From Apus apus (Eukaryota > Chordata > Aves > Apodiformes > Apodidae), in assembly GCF_020740795.1 (NCBI RefSeq), contig NC_067295.1:1922501-1986500 (forward strand): 64,000 nucleotides of DNA. Direction: 5' to 3'. Shown one piece after another: positions 11,297-20,826 of this stretch. A model generated the notes under the pieces. The model was given only the letters and a program-made list of their open reading frames with translations, did no database searches and was not told the origin of the DNA. Position 1 is the stretch's first letter. Every line of letters begins with the position of its first letter. A program made the translations under genes and the position numbers.

Positions 11297-12635
11297 TGGA
11301 AGGAAGAGATCTTTTGTCAGTGTCTCACCTGTGTGTTGTTGATCCCACAGGAGCGTATTTTATTTTTGTAGCTGGTGCCTTAGAATATTTGAACAGCAAT
11401 AACCCATTGGCGTATCTTTTCCTCTCCACTGGCTTTGTGCATGCATGTTTCTTGAGACCGAAAGAGGCTGCTGTCCCTTTCAGGTCTGTAATTGCTTTCC
11501 CCTCCGGGTCCTTGGCTGCCAGCACCGCGATGTGCAGCTTCAAGATAAAAACTCAGAACAAGCCACTGGTTAACTCTTTTTTTTTTCCGCTGGGATGTTA
11601 AAAAACTAATAACCATTTAAAATTATGTTTCTTTTTTAGCAAGGGTTACTTGATTTTACTTCAGCAGAAAAGCCACACCAGTCCAAATGTAAAGATTTTC
11701 ATGAAGCCCCCACTGCCTTTGACTCACACTCAAGTAAAAGCTTTCAAAAAATAAATGTCCTTTTTCTCTGATAACTGCCACCATGATGAACCCTAGAAAA
11801 GGGCTTAGGAATCCCATGCTCTCCTCTCCACTAGGGTCCTGCCCAGTGCAGGTGTGCAGAGTTTCTTGTATCAACGCCAGGTAAATGTCCATGGGTTGGA
11901 AAAGAGCTGCTGGGGGACATGTTCCTCCATTGTTTGTCACACAGCTGCCAAACTATCCCTGGCCAGCAAAAAGGAGGGATGCCAGAGCTAAGTACCCCAT
12001 TAACACAGTAAAAACTAATATTAAACTAATATTTAAGCCTCTCTCTTCCTCCCCCGCCCCGTTCTGAGCAGGCTGCAGCAGCTGTGTGAGGGGTGCAAGT
12101 TTGCATCTACTCACAGTGATGGAGTCCTTGAGACCCCAGCTCTTCCCAATCCACAGAAATGCCTCTAATGTCAGGATTTGGATGAGGCTGTGCAATAAAA
12201 ACTTGTTCTTTCTGCGGTGGGAGCACACAGTGACTCTGTGACAGCACACAGTCATTTTTACTACTGCTGTAGAGGTGAAAAGAATTTCAAGAGCACAGCT
12301 AAGCACAGAGGTGGGTGCTGTGGAAATGCCGAGGACTAAAGACCTAAAGTGTTCATTAGAATTTTGCAGAAAGGTTCTGTCCCTTTCACTCCCAAATCAT
12401 CCAGAGCATCAAGGCTCATTTCATATGAACAGAAGCCAAATTTTGGACCTAAGCTGATCTGCAAGCAGCAGAGCAATATAAAGTTAGCCTGAAAATTGCA
12501 TGAGCAGGCACCAGTTGTGTGCTGGACCCTTCCCAAGCACACAGAGGACTGGACTCATCACTATGGTTCATCCTGAGAGCAAAGCTTTTCAGCTCTGCTA
12601 TTTTAATTGAAATTAGTCGAAAGGTACCACAGGTT

Positions 12636-12748
12636 GGTTGGTTTGTTGTTTTTTTTTTTTTTGGTTTGGGGGCTTTTTTTGTTTGTTTGTTTGTTGTTTG
12701 TTTGTTTGCTTGTTCTGTTGTGGTTTTTTTCTTGTTTGCTTTTTTCAG
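12636..12748. repeat. T/G-rich simple repeat, (TTTG)n with poly-T
   Basis: Poly-T of about 14 followed by GTTTG-type repeats and further T runs. It lies directly before the second copy of the 46-bp duplicated block, which may mean the block belongs to an old retrotransposed or slipped segment. Confidence 0.8.
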
Positions 12749-12783
12749 GTATCAGGAGCTTTCCTGAAAAGGATTGCACTTGG

Positions 12784-12829
12784 TTTCACAGCAACCTCTG
12801 AGCTGCCACTGAAGGGCTGTATCCCCTGG
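12784..12829 (+). repeat. direct repeat copy 2 (pairs with 11251-11296)
   Basis: Second copy, 1533 bp from the first, in the same orientation. The two copies differ at three positions in the left part and one near the right end. Confidence 0.85.
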
Positions 12830-14469
12830 GCAGAGCATTAATTCTGCAGATGTCAGAAGCTCATTTTAACATGACACATAAGTTACTCTTATCTGATACG
12901 GGGCTGTGTTTTTTTTTCCCCTTTAAGATTCTCTCTGTTTGCTCTTTGAAATTCCCATGTAAAATCTGCTGGCAGTTCAAAGGCAGCCAGTTTTTTAAAA
13001 ACGATAACTTCCCCACTTGATCAGATGAAGCGATAGAGCCCACCTTTGGGCTGGGCCTCAACCCAGCCAGGGAAGGAGCCCAGCACGTGTGCGTGTTGCA
13101 GAGCACATCCCATCACGTGCAGTGGTTCCCATGTGCTCTCAGGCTCTGAAAACACCTTCCCTCTCTTTTGCAGAAGAGGGACTTTCTGCTTCTAGACATT
13201 AGCAGGGCTCTGACTGCTCTGCAGCCAATGCACACACACTTATTTCTGCCTAGCAAATAGGCACAGCAGAGAGGAACTGGGATGGGAGGTCAAGACGCCT
13301 CCATCCCATGGGGATTCTGAGGGTTCCTCGGTGACAAGTGACAATGTGATGGCATCAGACCTCATATTTAGTGCCTGATCCACAGCAACAGCGGTGTGAA
13401 CTGGCCAGGAATTTTATTGGAGGCCATCTTGGACTTCAAGGAAAATGAAGCAATATTGACAGTATTGGCCGGCAGCTGGCAGACCTCTGTTCCACCCAGT
13501 CCTCTCCATACACACCCTGCTTAGGTGCGAACCTTAATGCTCCATTGGGCAACAGGAATCTCAGGTCTTTCCTCCCAGATCTGCACCCTTTCCCTGGAAA
13601 TGTCATGGCCTGCCCAGCAGCAGGTTGGGGCAAGACAGAGAAACACTAGGCTGAGTCTAGATGATGCATCATGTGGTATCACTGCAAGACCTTCTCCCCT
13701 GGGCTTCATCATCTGCCCATTCCTGTGCAAACATCCCTGGTACTGTGCTGTACAAAACTTGAACATGAGACCCTGCAAGACAAGCAGTGATGCTTGAACC
13801 CACTTGTCCCAGCATAATCTCATTCCATTTCATGGATGAGTTAACTTCTCAGGAAACCAGAGCTACTGAAGTTTCCCAGGTGCTCCAGCTCCCTCCACTC
13901 CCTGTGTGATCTCAGCTTCCCACAACCTTGCCCAGCTCAGATCAGTCTGCAGAGCAGGACAATGCTGCTCCCTCCACCAGCTGAGAACTGACACTGAGAG
14001 ACATGCAATGGTTTGTGCAAGGTCACCAAGCCAGACACAAAACATGATACATCCTGCTCTGGGTTCCAGATGTTATCTCTTCCCTGTGCCCATCTCCAGA
14101 GTAAGAGGAAGTAACTACAAGTTATCCTCCTCCTTCTACCTGCATTGGACAAAGAGGAATTCAAGTGTGTGGGCTGAGAAATGCAATTCCCTCCCTCGGG
14201 AAGAGCTGGGAAGTCCTCAAAGGTAACAGCTTCTGAGGAGGAAGAAAACCAAGTTCTCTAATTCCTGCTGTCCTTGGGGATTTCTTTTGCAGGAATCTGA
14301 TGTGTAGTTGAAGGCAGGGATCAAAAAAATAGGGGCTCTTGTTTTCATCCCTACCTCTGTGGGCTTGTCCAGAAGCTCCAAGTGTCCCACAAATCCCTTC
14401 CCAGCCTCAGCCAGGCAAAGAGGCTCAAATCTTCCAAGGAAAGTATCTCACAGGAGAGGGTGGCTTTGA

Positions 14470-15180
14470 AAAGATGGACTAAAAATAGGGATTATTGCTT
14501 TGATTCAGTCATCTCTACAACGGAAGAAATACAATTTACTTGACTTACAGAATTTCAAGGAGGTAAATTTCATAAAGACTTGTGAGAACCAAAAGAAACA
14601 ACCATTATAGAAATGTATATTAATTGTCACCTGAGGGGAAAATAAAGTTTAGCCAAGTGTCCAACAGCAGCACAAAGCCACCAGAACCAAGACCAGGGGA
14701 ACAGAAACTCTTCCACAATCTCATTACTTTTGGATTGGGTCCTGGAAGAGAAGTTCAGTTAATCCTCACATGCAAATCAACATCTATAGAATGCCTTGAG
14801 TCTTAAATATTAAAATGTTTTTTAAAGGCATTATGTAAAATCATATTTTAAAAAACTTTGTCCAAAGGCAACTCACTTTGTGGCGCGATGAAAGGAAAGC
14901 TGAAATGTTGAGAAATTTGCTACTAAGGAAATAAAAGAATTGTAAAATGAAATCAAATCTAGCTTGGCACTTTAATGGGGTATATTCATTTTCACACAGA
15001 AGACATACGGACGTTCAGGCACATTTAAACAGTGTTGCATTTAAATTCAAAGTGTGTGCTGAATTGCAACGTGATTCTACGTTGCAGTAATTAAGCAAAA
15101 TGCTCTAAAAGCTCCCACTTTCCTGTTACTTTGACAAAGCGGGAATGCTTAAAGCACTCGCATAATTTCTATTTTTTTCC
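14470..15180 (+). promoter_or_regulatory. AT-rich candidate regulatory block upstream of SOX8
   Basis: An AT-rich block with an abrupt boundary at the GC-rich SOX8 island. It contains an octamer (ATGCAAAT at 14770), TAATTA-like and TTAATTG words, an 8-bp perfect inverted repeat (15065-15086) and a CTTTGACAAAG palindrome (15129-15139). This word density resembles promoter-proximal conserved elements of developmental genes. Conservation itself is inferred, not shown. Confidence 0.4.
15065..15086. repeat. perfect 8-bp inverted repeat with 6-nt spacer
   Basis: TGCAACGT, then GATTCT, then ACGTTGCA. Each arm contains a CpG and an ACGT core. It could be a cruciform or a paired protein-binding site. 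Confidence 0.8.
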
Positions 15181-16240
15181 CTGTAAGTCCTGTAACCTCT
15201 TTTTCCGAGGGGTAGCGGGGCTGGGGGGAAGCAGCGGCTAAAACTGGAATTTGGGGAGTTGCTTTTTTCCAGTCGCAATTAGAAGGCTGGATTCCGCGGA
15301 TAATTAGAATCAAATGCTCCAAATAAATGCTGCAAAACCAGGGCTTGCTTGGAGAAGGGCAGCGCTCCGGATCGAGCGAGGAGAGCTCTTGAAAAGGTTT
15401 TGGGTTTGTTGTTTGTTGGGGTTTTTTTTTGCGGGGGTTGCCCGAGGCTCGCAGCCCCGCACCCGGAGCTGACGGAGGAGATTTGCTGGCAAATTCCCCC
15501 CACCCCAGACCCAAAGACTGACCCCGAGGTACCGCAGCCACCTCCCAACGGGGCAAAGCCGCCGGTGTCGGCAGGAGGCGGCCAGGGCAGCCCCTGCTCG
15601 GTTCTCCCGGGGAGAGTCCCCGCTGCCCCGCGACCGAGCCTGGAGGTGGGGGAGCGGAGCGGTGAGACGGGGCGAAGGGACGCGGAACGGCTCGTTTCGG
15701 TTCTTCCCGGTAATTCCCCTCTTTCCTCCGTTATTTCCCCGCTGAAGAAAGGATGCGCTCAGGGATGCGGGGAGAGCGCGGCTGCCCGGGGGCACCGGGG
15801 CTGGGCTGCCGAGGAGCTGCACCGGCTGCGGAACCAAACGAGCAGCTCCGGCTCCGCTTGCAACCGGGACTCACCGGTGCTTCTGCCACACACCGAACCC
15901 CCCTGAAGCCCCCTCAGAAAAAAAGAAGGATTTAAAAAGTAACCAGCTCTCCCCAAGGCACGAACCGCCCGCTGCGTTCCAGCGGAGCGGAGCCCCGGGA
16001 CGTGGCTGCTGCCGCACCATCCCGTCGCCGCTCCGCACCTCCTCGTCCCGGGGGTCCCGTTCCGCAGAGCTTAGAAAGGGGCTCAATAACCCGACACCGA
16101 GCCCCGACAGCCCCGGTACCCGCCACCACAGTCCCCATAAGTAGGGTCACCTCCGTGTGCTGGGGGCATAAAACACATCTCTGCCAGTACCGCCCTGTAG
16201 TGAAGGCTCAAAACAACTCGCAGCAGTAACAGCAGGCTTG

Positions 16241-16309
16241 GACGGCACACAGCCCCGCGGTGGGACGGCACACAGCCCCGCGGTGGGACGGCACACAGCC
16301 CCGCGGTGG
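16241..16309. repeat. 23-bp tandem repeat, three perfect copies
   Basis: Three identical 23-bp units at 16241-16263, 16264-16286 and 16287-16309, each containing GGCACACAGCCCCGCGG. Complete identity points to recent expansion. The array sits about 100 bp upstream of the octamer and CCAAT elements of the SOX8 promoter. Confidence 0.95.
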
Positions 16310-16405
16310 GCCCTGCTGCGTCCAGCCGCTCCCGGGGCCGCGGGACCCCTCGACGGGTCGGACGAGGGGAGCCGCGGCAGCGCTGCCAGCGAAGCCCCGC
16401 CTCTT

Positions 16406-16476
16406 ATGCAAATGTACCTCCCGCTCCACCAATGGGAAGTGGCGCCGGGGGCGGGGCCGCTTGTCCTCCCCTTAAA
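16406..16476 (+). promoter_or_regulatory. SOX8: SOX8 core promoter: octamer, CCAAT, GC box, TTAAA
   Basis: In order: a perfect octamer ATGCAAAT (16406-16413), CCAAT (16429-16433), a GC box GGGGGCGGGGC (16447-16457) and a TATA-like TTAAA (16472-16476). The spacing is what a polymerase II promoter would show, placing transcription initiation near 16500. About 320 bp of ATG-free leader follow before the first ATG at 16818. The octamer is the site of POU-domain factors and the CCAAT box that of NF-Y. Binding is inferred from motif identity. Confidence 0.7.
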
Positions 16477-16499
16477 GTCACTTGTTGCCAGGGGCCGAG

Positions 16500-16817
16500 T
16501 TTCGCACTGGACGTGGAGCGCGGCGGGACAGCAGCACACACAGCGCAGCACGTACAGCCCAGCCCAGCAGCAGGACTGATTTTGGTTGTTTTCTGGTTTT
16601 CGACTGATTTTTGCGCCTTCCTAGCTTTTTTTTTTTTTTAATCTTCTGTGTTTTGTTATTTTTTTTCCTAATTTTTCCCGATTTTCAAATCTTTTTCTCG
16701 CTCTCCGGGCGCCCGCGGAGGGGTGCGCGCTCCCCGCCGCTCCGCCCGGGCACGTCGTCGCCCTCGGAGCGGCTCACCCCTTCCGACCCCTCCCCACCTT
16801 TCCACCCGCCACCGCCA
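16500..16817 (+). other. SOX8: SOX8 5'UTR (predicted)
   Basis: Start estimated from the TTAAA box. There is no ATG between 16500 and 16817, so 16818 is the first start codon reached by scanning. An in-frame TGA at 16605-16607 closes the frame upstream. The leader contains long T runs (about 16626-16640 and 16660-16668) that look like a Phe-rich N-terminal extension when translated, but that frame has no ATG. Confidence 0.6.
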
Positions 16818-17260
16818 ATGCTCAACATGACCGAGGAGCACGACAAAGCGCTGGAGGCTCCGTGCAGCCCCGCGGGCACCACCAGCTCCATGTCCCACGT
16901 GGACTCGGACTCCGATTCGCCGCTTTCCCCCGCCGGTTCCGAGGGTCTGGGCTGCGCCTCCGCCCCCGCCCCGCGCCCGCCCGGCTCCGCTCCGCTGGGC
17001 GCTAAGGTGGACGCGGCCGAGGTGGACGAGCGGTTCCCCGCCTGCATCCGCGACGCCGTCTCGCAGGTGCTGAAGGGCTACGACTGGAGCCTGGTGCCGA
17101 TGCCCGTCCGCGGCAACGGATCGCTCAAGGCCAAGCCGCACGTCAAGCGGCCCATGAACGCCTTCATGGTGTGGGCGCAGGCCGCCCGCAGGAAACTGGC
17201 TGACCAGTACCCGCATCTGCACAACGCCGAGCTCAGCAAGACCCTGGGCAAGCTCTGGCG
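16818..17260 (+). CDS. SOX8: SOX8 coding exon 1 (SoxE transcription factor)
   Basis: SOX8 is a nuclear HMG-box transcription factor of the SoxE group, with SOX9 and SOX10. It acts in neural crest, otic, glial, limb and gonadal development, often as a dimer on paired SOX sites. This exon encodes residues 1-147 plus two bases of Arg148. It holds a Ser/Pro-rich acidic N-terminus, the SoxE dimerisation region (about 69-96, with [12 protein letters not shown] and KGYDWSLVP) and the first part of the HMG box (from about 107, [13 protein letters not shown], including the first nuclear localisation basic cluster). The start MLNMTEEH fits SOX8; SOX9 starts with a different MNLLDP-type sequence. ATG 16818 has C at -3. 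A second in-frame ATG three codons later (16827) has A at -3, so leaky use of Met4 is possible. The donor is CG|GTGAGT. With exons 2 and 3 the protein is 472 residues, a normal length, with no frameshift or missing key residue. Confidence 0.97.
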
Positions 17261-17445
17261 GTGAGTCTCGGGACGTGAGTCCCTTTCCGCGGGGCACCGC
17301 TCGACCCCGCGCATCTACCTCCGCGGGGCACCGCGACACCCGCGCTGCGGGGCTGGACCGGTGGGACCCCCGCGGGCTGCCCGGGGATGTGACGGGGGCT
17401 TTGCCTTGGGGTGCATGGCTGGATCCCCTCTTTTTAAAATAGCGT

Positions 17446-17512
17446 TTCTTTTATCTTTCTTTTCTTTTTTTTTTTTCTTCTTTTTCTTTTCTTTCCCCCC
17501 CCCCCCCCTCTT
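17446..17512. repeat. long polypyrimidine tract with C14
   Basis: About 65 bp of nearly pure T and C on the + strand, with C14 at 17495-17508. It could form triplex (H-DNA) structures and is a likely site of length variation or sequencing error. Confidence 0.85.
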
Positions 17513-18449
17513 TAATCTGTGTGTACTGTTCTGGCTGGCTGCCCCCGCGGGGGATTCTTGAAGTGCGGGGATTCTTCAGTTTCACACTGAAGAGCAGAAA
17601 TCCCCCAGAGCGTATCGGCCCGCTGCGAAGGACACGCCGGTCTTTGCTCCGAAAAAGCCCCCGTGCAGGGCCCTGAGTACCCCCGGCCGGGGCACTGCCC
17701 ATGGTTCCTGCCCTAGCGCTGTGGCACGCGCGGATTTTCCCTTCTCCATCACTGAGATGTGCAGCCCTGGCCCTTTCCTCTCCTGGTCGGGATTTCCCAT
17801 GTCCGTGCCCCAGGAGACCGAGCCTTTGAAAAATTCCTTCTTTTCCAATGCCTTTTATCTAAAAGTGTTTTTTTTTTTTTCCCTTGGCTTCCTTACTTGC
17901 TCCCGAACAAGCTATAAAACCCAACAATGCCATTTTTAGCAGTTCTTTTTAATCTGCTTTCCGATTTCCCTTCTGATTTGCATGTTTGCATGCTCGGCGC
18001 TGCCCACCGACGCAAACTTTTTGTGCTGGGCAGCATCCGAGGGTGCTCGGCCTCCCCGGGCTCTGCCGCCAGCCACGTTTTACTGCCTGGGACGTTCGGT
18101 CGCTTCTGCTTGTACCAAACGCGCATCTTTGCTCCCTGCTTGGGCCAGCGATGCTCCCGCTGCGGTTTGAGACTCTCCAAGAGTTTGCAAAGGGAGGTCC
18201 GGGCTGGGGAGAGTTTTGAAAGAAATAATCCCACCGCTTCGCCTTGGTGGTTTCTTTGTAAGCACCAAACAAAGCTGGAAATGGGCAGCCTTGTTTATCG
18301 CGGCGAGGGGGTGGCATTTGTAGGGCAAACACAGGAACAATCTTGGGCAAAGACACTTCAAACGGGGCAGGGGGATTTTGTTTTGCCTGGTTATCGCTGT
18401 CCGTAGTGGTTGGTGTCTTTTGAGCTGATACTTAGTATTTTAACACCTT

Positions 18450-18710
18450 TTTAGCAACAGCCTTTCCATTTTTTTTAGCAGCAGGTTTGATTTTTAGCAA
18501 GTGTTTCAAAAAGCCAGCAACTGTGTTTCAAAACGGTAGCAACACTTTCCGGTTTTAGTAACAACTTTTCAATTTTCAGCAACAGTTTAGATTTTTTTTT
18601 AGCAAGTTTGGGGTTTTGGCAACAGTTTTTCCAAAAGTCGGCAACAGTGTTTCAATTTTCAGCAATGCATTTCCATTTTTAGCAACAAGGTGTCAAATTT
18701 TTGCAAAATA
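18450..18710 (+). repeat. degenerate ~21-bp array of AGCAACA/T-rich units in SOX8 intron 1
   Basis: AGCAA-type words followed by T-rich spacers recur about 13 times, starting near 18453, 18477, 18496, 18515, 18538, 18557, 18578, 18601, 18618, 18640, 18661, 18681 and 18702. Spacings range from 17 to 24 bp and average about 21 bp. Units are diverged, so this is an old minisatellite. Confidence 0.8.
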
Positions 18711-18913
18711 GTCTCACTCTTGTTTTTCTTGCCGCTGCGAATTTATTTTGTAAATAACTTTCTGGTTGCTCAGATTAGTGGGAAGTGGGGATGCGAGTCT
18801 GAAAATAGGCTGAAAGCTTCTAAGGAAAATATATTAATTTTTGATTCTTCTTTTTTTTCCCCCTTCTTCCTTATTTAAAAAAAAAATAATAAATTAAATC
18901 CATCCCAAACCAG

Positions 18914-19152
18914 TTTGTTGAGCGAAAACGAGAAACGTCCCTTTGTGGAAGAAGCTGAGCGTCTCAGGGTCCAGCACAAAAAGGATCACCCGGATTATAA
19001 ATACCAGCCCCGGAGGAGGAAAAGTGTAAAAGCTGGGCAGAGTGACTCCGACTCGGGCGCCGAGCTCAGCCACCACGCGGGCACCCAGATCTACAAAGCA
19101 GACAGTGGGCTGGGGGGCATGGCTGATTCCCACCACCACGGTGATCACACAG
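18914..19152 (+). CDS. SOX8: SOX8 coding exon 2
   Basis: Encodes the end of Arg148 to the first base of Gly228. It completes the HMG box ([10 protein letters not shown], then [16 protein letters not shown] with the second basic nuclear localisation cluster at about 180-184). It continues into a Ser/Asp and His-rich linker ending HHHGDHTG. The acceptor is ACCAG before T18914 and the donor is ACAG|GTAAAG, splitting Gly228 after one base. The frame is open and joins exons 1 and 3 without adjustment. The linker after the box is the least conserved part among SoxE proteins. Confidence 0.97.
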
Positions 19153-20089
19153 GTAAAGGTTCCCCAGGGATCAAAAAAACCTGCAGGTCCCACAAGCCCT
19201 TGGTTTGGGACATGAATCCACCCGAGGGTACTGGGTTTATCTGTCCCCCGGATCCATATCCGTGGATTGGGACCATCCCAAAGCAGGAGCTGGTGCCCTG
19301 AGAGAGGTGGTTTTGCTCCAGATTGTGAGCCCGGCTGTAGATTTCCTTTAGTTGCTACATATAGAGCTGACTGTGCCATAGGATATCCCCAAAGTGCAGG
19401 GCCCCTGGTTTATTAGCTGGCCCGGGAGTGGGGAGAATTAATTGTGAGCTAATAAGGGTCAATAATCCACTGGCCATATGAAAGGTGTCTGGGGGAGCAG
19501 GTTCTGATGACACGGCTTCCCCCCGAAGCTCCCCACTTCTCTCAGCGCTGGGAATTGGCACAGGGAGCGTGTTGACAGATTCCAGGAGGATTGCGAACGT
19601 CCTGCAGCTTCAGACGTGTCTGTTCTCTCTCCCAGCCTGGCTGGGGATCCCGGCCATGGCCCACTCTGCTGAGATGGCTTCTCTCCCTTCAGGAGAGTCG
19701 GGATGGCTTCAGGCTGCCCACGGGGAGAGGCAGAGTGGGTGCCTTTGAATCCAGCCCCTGGTTCTGATTCCCAGGGGAGGGGGAGTTTGAGGAGCTGGGG
19801 ATGTCCTGCCATGTCCCAGAGTGACCTTGATGGTCACAGCTCACTCCTCAACTTCTCTTTCCCATTGCAAACCATCATTCATGTGGTGGTTTACTCCAAC
19901 TGAAGGACACAGTCCCTGGTGTGGTCACAAGGGGATATCAGCCTCCTCCAGCATCGGGCTGTAGATTTAAATCTTCATTCCCTTCTTGCAATAAGAGGAC
20001 AGAGAGTTCTGCCTTTTTAAATCATCCTTGAAGGAGCTGTGTGTTTTGTGGCAGCTCTTGTTAAAGCCTTGCTGTCCCTTTGTCTCCAG
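19153..20089 (+). other. SOX8: SOX8 intron 2 (937 bp)
   Basis: Donor GTAAAG at 19153 and a good pyrimidine tract with TGTCTCCAG ending 20089. No repeat or RNA gene is visible inside. Confidence 0.93.
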
Positions 20090-20826
20090 GCCAGACCCAT
20101 GGGCCACCCACCCCACCTACCACCCCCAAAACCGACCTCCACCATGGCAGCAAGCAGGAGCTGAAGCACGAGGGCCGCCGCCTCGTGGAGAGCGGCCGCC
20201 AGAACATTGACTTCAGCAACGTGGACATCTCAGAGCTGAGCAGCGAGGTCATCAACAACATGGAGACCTTTGATGTGCACGAGTTTGACCAGTACCTCCC
20301 GCTCAACGGCCACGCTGCCATGCCAGCCGACCACGGCCCCAACGCCACGGCTGGCTCCTACGGCGCGTCCTACTCCCACTCAGCCACGGGCACTGGCGGG
20401 ACCAACCAGGTCTGGACTCACAAAAGCCCGGCCTCGGCATCACCTTCATCTGCTGACTCGGGCCAGCAAAGGCCACACATCAAAACGGAGCAGCTGAGCC
20501 CCAGCCACTACAGCGACCAGTCCCACGGCTCCCCCGCGCACTCCGACTACGGCTCCTACAGCGCCCAGGCCTGCGCCACCACCGCCTCCCCCGCCACGGC
20601 CGCCGCCTCCTTCTCCAGCTCCCAGTGCGACTACACGGACCTCCAGAGCTCCAACTACTACAACCCCTACCCTGGCTATCCCTCCAGCATTTACCAGTAT
20701 CCCTATTTCCACTCCTCCCGTCGTCCCTATGCGACGCCCATCCTCAACGGCTTGTCCATCCCACCGGCCCACAGCCCCACCGCTAACTGGGACCAGCCGG
20801 TCTATACAACCCTGACCAGGCCTTAA
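20090..20826 (+). CDS. SOX8: SOX8 coding exon 3 and stop
   Basis: Encodes residues 228-472 and the TAA at 20824-20826. Domains in order: a Pro/Thr segment HGPPTPPTTPK (about 231-241), the K2/central activation region with NIDFSNVDISELSSEV (266-281) and the acidic-aromatic EFDQYLP core (about 292-298). Next come a Ser/Thr-rich linker and an IKTE sumoylation-type motif at 358-361. The Tyr/Ser/Gln-rich C-terminal activation domain ends in DQPVYTTLTRP, the shared SoxE C-terminus. All conserved elements are present. The Ala/Ser-rich segment near 388-405 is the kind of region that varies between birds. Confidence 0.97.

Larger units (their letters stand above)
9256..14469. other. LMF1-SOX8 intergenic region, no gene seen
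   Basis: Mixed-sequence DNA between the two divergent promoters. Apart from the listed low-complexity tracts and the duplicated 46-bp block, I see no coding exon, RNA gene or recognisable transposon. Open frames here are short and unconvincing. The region around 13440-14230 is moderately GC-balanced and otherwise featureless. Confidence 0.65.
15200..17350. promoter_or_regulatory. SOX8: CpG island over SOX8 promoter, 5'UTR and exon 1
   Basis: Sustained CpG-dense sequence from about 15200 through the first coding exon, ending just inside intron 1. The span includes the 23-bp tandem array, the core promoter motifs and the translation start. Large CpG islands are normal for SoxE and other developmental transcription factor genes. 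The edges are estimated by eye. Confidence 0.8.
17261..18913 (+). other. SOX8: SOX8 intron 1 (1653 bp, splits the HMG box)
   Basis: Donor GTGAGT at 17261 and acceptor CAG ending 18913. It interrupts the HMG box inside the Arg148 codon after two bases, a conserved SoxE intron position. It contains a polypyrimidine/C14 tract (17446-17512), an octamer (17976-17983) and a degenerate array of AGCAACA words (18450-18710). It ends in an unusual acceptor where A-rich DNA separates the pyrimidine tract from the AG. Confidence 0.92.

Noticed and set aside
15349..15906. 185-codon + strand frame upstream of SOX8
   Set aside because: CpG-island composition, no domain, and no splice link to SOX8 that would keep the frame.
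16611..16817. N-terminal extension of SOX8 with a hydrophobic Phe/Leu stretch
   Set aside because: The frame is open but begins at TTG. There is no ATG between an in-frame TGA at 16605 and the SOX8 ATG at 16818, and the hydrophobic residues come from poly-T.
16818..20826. Gene could be SOX9 or SOX10 rather than SOX8
   Set aside because: The N-terminus (MLNMTEEH), the shorter linker, absence of the SOX9 Pro/Gln/Ala tract and the LMF1 neighbour all favour SOX8.
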